A DNA stretch of 64,000 nt, taken from positions 62,001 to 126,000 of the forward strand of contig QNQO01002085.1 of NCBI GenBank assembly GCA_003290165.1, read 5' to 3'. The DNA is from Berberis thunbergii. Its lineage: Eukaryota; Streptophyta; Magnoliopsida; Ranunculales; Berberidaceae. The translations under genes and the position numbers were made by a program. Position 1 is the stretch's first letter. Each line of letters opens with the position of its first letter. A model generated the notes under the pieces. It searched no databases. It worked only from the letters and a program-made list of their open reading frames with translations, and had not been told where the DNA came from. Below are positions 61,001-64,000 of this stretch, in pieces.

Positions 61001-61280
61001 CAAAAGTGTGGTACCCCCTAGGGGTCCAAGCCCAAGTCCAAACAATCTTCTTATAAATTCTTCCACAATAAGTTGTATAGAAGATTTGAGACTAAAATTA
61101 AAGAGAGATCCAGAGATCAAAATCAGGTACACACTCATTTTCTTTTATTTTAAAAAGTCATATTTCCAACATGGGTTTTGGGAGGAAATCTCTCAATATG
61201 ATTGTAATACATCACTATATAAACAAACATAAATCACCATTGTTGTATGTGTGGATTTACCCATTTACAAGCTTTCCTCT

Positions 61281-61292
61281 TGGTATCAAAGC
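61281..61292 (+). other. Primer-binding site of second copia element
   Basis: TGGTATCAAAGC, the common plant variant complementary to the initiator Met tRNA 3' end, one base different from the site in the intronic element. Confidence 0.75.
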
Positions 61293-61309
61293 ATTTACCA
61301 AAAAAAAGA

Positions 61310-62420
61310 ATTTTTTTCTCTTCCACCGTGGCTTCAAACAACAGTCCCATTGCACCAAAATACCCATATCCATACACACTCAACATTGGAAAATTGGTAT
61401 CTTTCAAATTGACCCAATCAAACTTCCTATCCATCAAATTGACAATCAAACTTCCAGACATGGAAAACCCAAGCAATGGGTCTGGTCGAAAGCCAAGATA
61501 TGCTTGGCTTCGTCAATGGGGAAATATTTATGCCTGAGCCAATGATCATTGTTTCCAATGTTGACGGGAAACAAGAAATTGTTAATCCAGATTATATAGC
61601 TTGAAAAACAAAAATCTAGCCGTTGCTTCGATGGTTGGATTACAGATACACTCTCTGAAGAAATAATCAGATTACACTGCATCTGAAGTATGGAATGCCA
61701 TTGAGGTTCATTTGCACAAGAATCTCGGGAATGAGAGTATTTTTTCAACAACAATTGCAATTTCACCAAAAATGTATGTTGAGTTTGGATGAATACATAT
61801 GTATCTAAAGGCTATTGTGATGATTTAGTTGCCATTGGCAAGCCTCTCAGTAATTGCAACAAAGTTTGTGGTCTTTTACGTGATTTGGGACAAGGATATG
61901 AATCCTTTGTCACAACTATGTTGAAGCCTCCAACTCCATCTTACTGTGATATTGTTCCATTACTCCAAAGTCATGAATGATGCGTAACTTATACAATAAA
62001 AAAAGTTATGGAACCAATCAAAATGTTACCTTCACTGCACAAAGATTCTATGGACGAGGCCCTAATAGACAATATCAAAGGGGAAGAAGAAACTTCAGTT
62101 CAAGGGGGCATGTATTCACTCAAACAAGTCATAATGGCTATCGCAACCGTCGGTCAAATAATTCACAAGTTCCATGCTCCAATGCCACATCTGCCACTTG
62201 CATGCAAGAAAATGAGAAAACCATGATTTGTCAAATATGCGGCAAGCCCAATCATTCATCTCTCAGATGTTTTAACCGTTTCAATCAGGCCTATAAGCCA
62301 GATGATATGCCTCAAGCTCTTGCTACAATGTCTCTTTCTTATGCAAAAGACCCTCATGGTGCTTCTGCTCATATGCAGATTCTGGTAATCATCATACTAT
62401 TGCTCCTTATTTTGGACTAA
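61310..62420 (+). pseudogene. Copia gag and protease remnant (second element)
   Basis: Reading across frames: LVSFKLTQSNFLSIK (about 61397), EVWNAIEVHL (about 61689), GLLRDLGQGYESFVTTMLKP (about 61873), then an R/G/N-rich stretch and the knuckle CQICGKPNHSSLRC (CX2CX4HX4C, about 62230-62271). The protease core ADSGNHH follows near 62373 but in another frame. Several stops separate the parts. Confidence 0.78.
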
Positions 62421-62519
62421 AAAAATTATTGTTGGTGATGGTGATGCATTAGATATAACATGTGGGTAGTAAGCATATTAAATCTTGAGACACAAATCTA
62501 GAACTTAAAAATGTTGTTG

Positions 62520-63856
62520 TGGTTCCAAAAATTAAGAAAAATCTTATCTCTGTTAGTCAAATGACTAATGATTACCTATATGCTTTTGAATTTTCTCGTG
62601 ATGGATTTGTGATAAGAAGCAGAGTCACAAGTGAGTGATAACTTCTGGACAGTGCTCTGGTGATCTCTATACTCTCCAATGAACTGAGAAACATTTATTT
62701 TTTTCCACCAGATTTCGTACAACGAGTGATGATATTTGGCATCGGCAATTGGGGCATCTTCAAATTTCCGTAATAAATCATCTTCAGAAGAATAAGCTAA
62801 TTAGTAGCAACCTATCAATAAAGGTATTGTTTGCAACAGTTGACAAATGGCTAAATCTTGTAGGCAGCCATTTTTGTCTTCAACTTAGTTATGTGAATAA
62901 CTTTTTGGAAAAATCCATTGTGGTTTATGGGGACTAGCTTTTGTTTTATCTTTCAAAATTTTCGGTATTATGTTATCGTCATGGATGAATACACTCACTA
63001 TACATGGTTATTCCCCTTGAAATTCAAGTATGATTTTTTAGAGTGTTTCAAGCATTTTCATAAATATGTTGAGACACAATTTGATAAGAAAATCATAATA
63101 TTTCAATCAGATGGTGGAGGAAAACTTTCGAGCAACCCTTTTGACGCTTATTTACAAGAACTTCACATGTTTCATCAGTTATCATGCCCCAATACATCGG
63201 AACAAAATGGACGTGCTCCGAAATATTACTGAACGCGACCTTACTATGATGTTTAATGGTTTGGTACTTCGCTGGTTTTGGGTTGAAATTTTTTCTTTTG
63301 TTGTTTGACTTATTAATCGTTTACCATCCCGAGTATTACAAATGCAATCTTCTTTTGAAAAACTATATGGGTGTACTCCATACTATAGTTCATTGCAAGT
63401 GTTTGGTTGTCGGTATTTTCCTTATGAGAATATGCTAAAACAAAGTTTGATTACAGGTCCTTGCCGTGTGTTTTTCTCGAATATTCTCATCAATACAAAG
63501 GATACCGCTGTCTATATCCATCAACAAATCGGGTCTACATCTATTGGCATGTTGTCTTCGATGAAACAATGTTTCCGTTTCGCTCACCCGATTATTTATT
63601 TACCAATGTGAATAATGAAAGTTTCACAACTACTGGTTGGTTTTCTGATCATGAAGGAACTGATATGCAATTGAAAATTTCATATGTTCAATGCTCGTCT
63701 CCTTCATTTCATGTTCCTGTTCAAGATGAAAAAGATTCACCATGTGATGGATACACTAATATTTCACCAGCTGGAGGAAATAATCAAGTTGATTCTTTTG
63801 AGCTGACTACTACTCATAAAGAGCCCCACAACTGCTCTAGGCAATGTATAAGTTGA
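62520..63856 (+). pseudogene. Copia integrase remnant (second element)
   Basis: KKNLISVSQMTND (about 62537) and DIWHRQLGHLQ (about 62729) begin the region. A core follows with YVIVMDEYTHYTWLFPLK (about 62971), FQSDGGGKL (about 63101) and SEQNGRAPKYY (about 63198), giving the D, D and E positions. Continuation: FEKLYGCTPYYSSLQVFGC (about 63350), YKGYRCLYPSTNRVYI and HVVFDETMFPF. Frames change around 62640, 62935, 63235 and 63460. Confidence 0.82.
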
Positions 63857-64000
63857 TCCATCAGGTCCATCCCATGACTAATGAATCCCATAGCCATAAC
63901 ATAACCCCATCAGAAGCTACAACTCTTATCCATGATACCACGCCTTTACCACCAACACCAACTTCATCCTTATGTTTCCATTGAACAAATACCATCTGGA

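Larger units (their letters stand above)
61001..64000 (+). mobile_element. Second Ty1/copia element, decayed, cut by window end
   Basis: A primer site TGGTATCAAAGC at 61281-61292 is followed by gag, zinc knuckle, protease and integrase blocks in plus orientation. Reverse transcriptase would lie beyond 64000. The 5' LTR must end shortly before 61281, but without the 3' LTR its start cannot be placed; 61001 is only a guess. A TATA-like CACTATATAAA at about 61211 fits an LTR promoter. Frames are broken many times. Confidence 0.72.

Overview
The window is AT-rich plant nuclear DNA, probably from a eudicot. The evidence is a spliced plant-type HMGB gene with GT-AG introns, LTR retrotransposons primed by initiator-Met and Asp tRNAs, and hAT, CACTA and PIF/Harbinger-like DNA elements. 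It is one ordinary gene beside a very repeat-dense tract; no bacterial-type operon, CRISPR or RNA gene was seen. Exon borders, target-site duplications (TSDs) and monomer borders were read by eye.

1-37278 is a tandem array of about 33 monomers of two kinds: A (about 430 bp) and B (about 1.12 kb), mostly alternating. A and B share both arms but have unrelated cores. Each complete B carries a roughly 350-bp hAT MITE with an 8-bp TSD, and A preserves the matching unfilled site. Two higher-order duplications (4.19 kb and 3.09 kb) are visible. Two LTR insertions interrupt the array: a 3.23-kb solo LTR (18892-22125, TSD AATAA) and an 8.0-kb minus-strand non-autonomous Ty3/gypsy-like element (23520-31482, TSD GCCCC, tRNA-Asp primer site) that keeps a 430-aa ORF but no visible pol.

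37279-48820 begins with a hAT transposase pseudogene (TTF zinc finger/ZMYM1-like) into which the last array monomer runs. It is split by a 10.85-kb CACTA-type insertion (37665-48513, TSD TGA). Inside that lie a second, degenerate CACTA-like element (about 38607-43949), a PIF/Harbinger-like element (45107-46685), a second hAT family (46722-47941, TSD ATCGAGGG) and a 218-bp inverted-repeat element. The inner CACTA carries fragments of host genes on the minus strand: four exons of a Polycomb E(z)-type (CLF/SWN) methyltransferase, a plasma-membrane H+-ATPase exon and, inside a further small inverted-repeat insertion in an E(z) intron, a GH5 glucan glucosidase-like exon. All are broken.

48821-59533 holds about 2.5 kb of AT-rich sequence with nothing recognised and then the one convincing host gene, a seven-coding-exon HMGB1-like HMG-box gene (52539-59533, plus strand, 165 aa). 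Its fourth coding intron contains an old, defective Ty1/copia element (53522-58436, TSD GATAG) in the same orientation. From about 61.0 kb to the window end is a second decayed Ty1/copia element, cut by the window edge before its reverse transcriptase.
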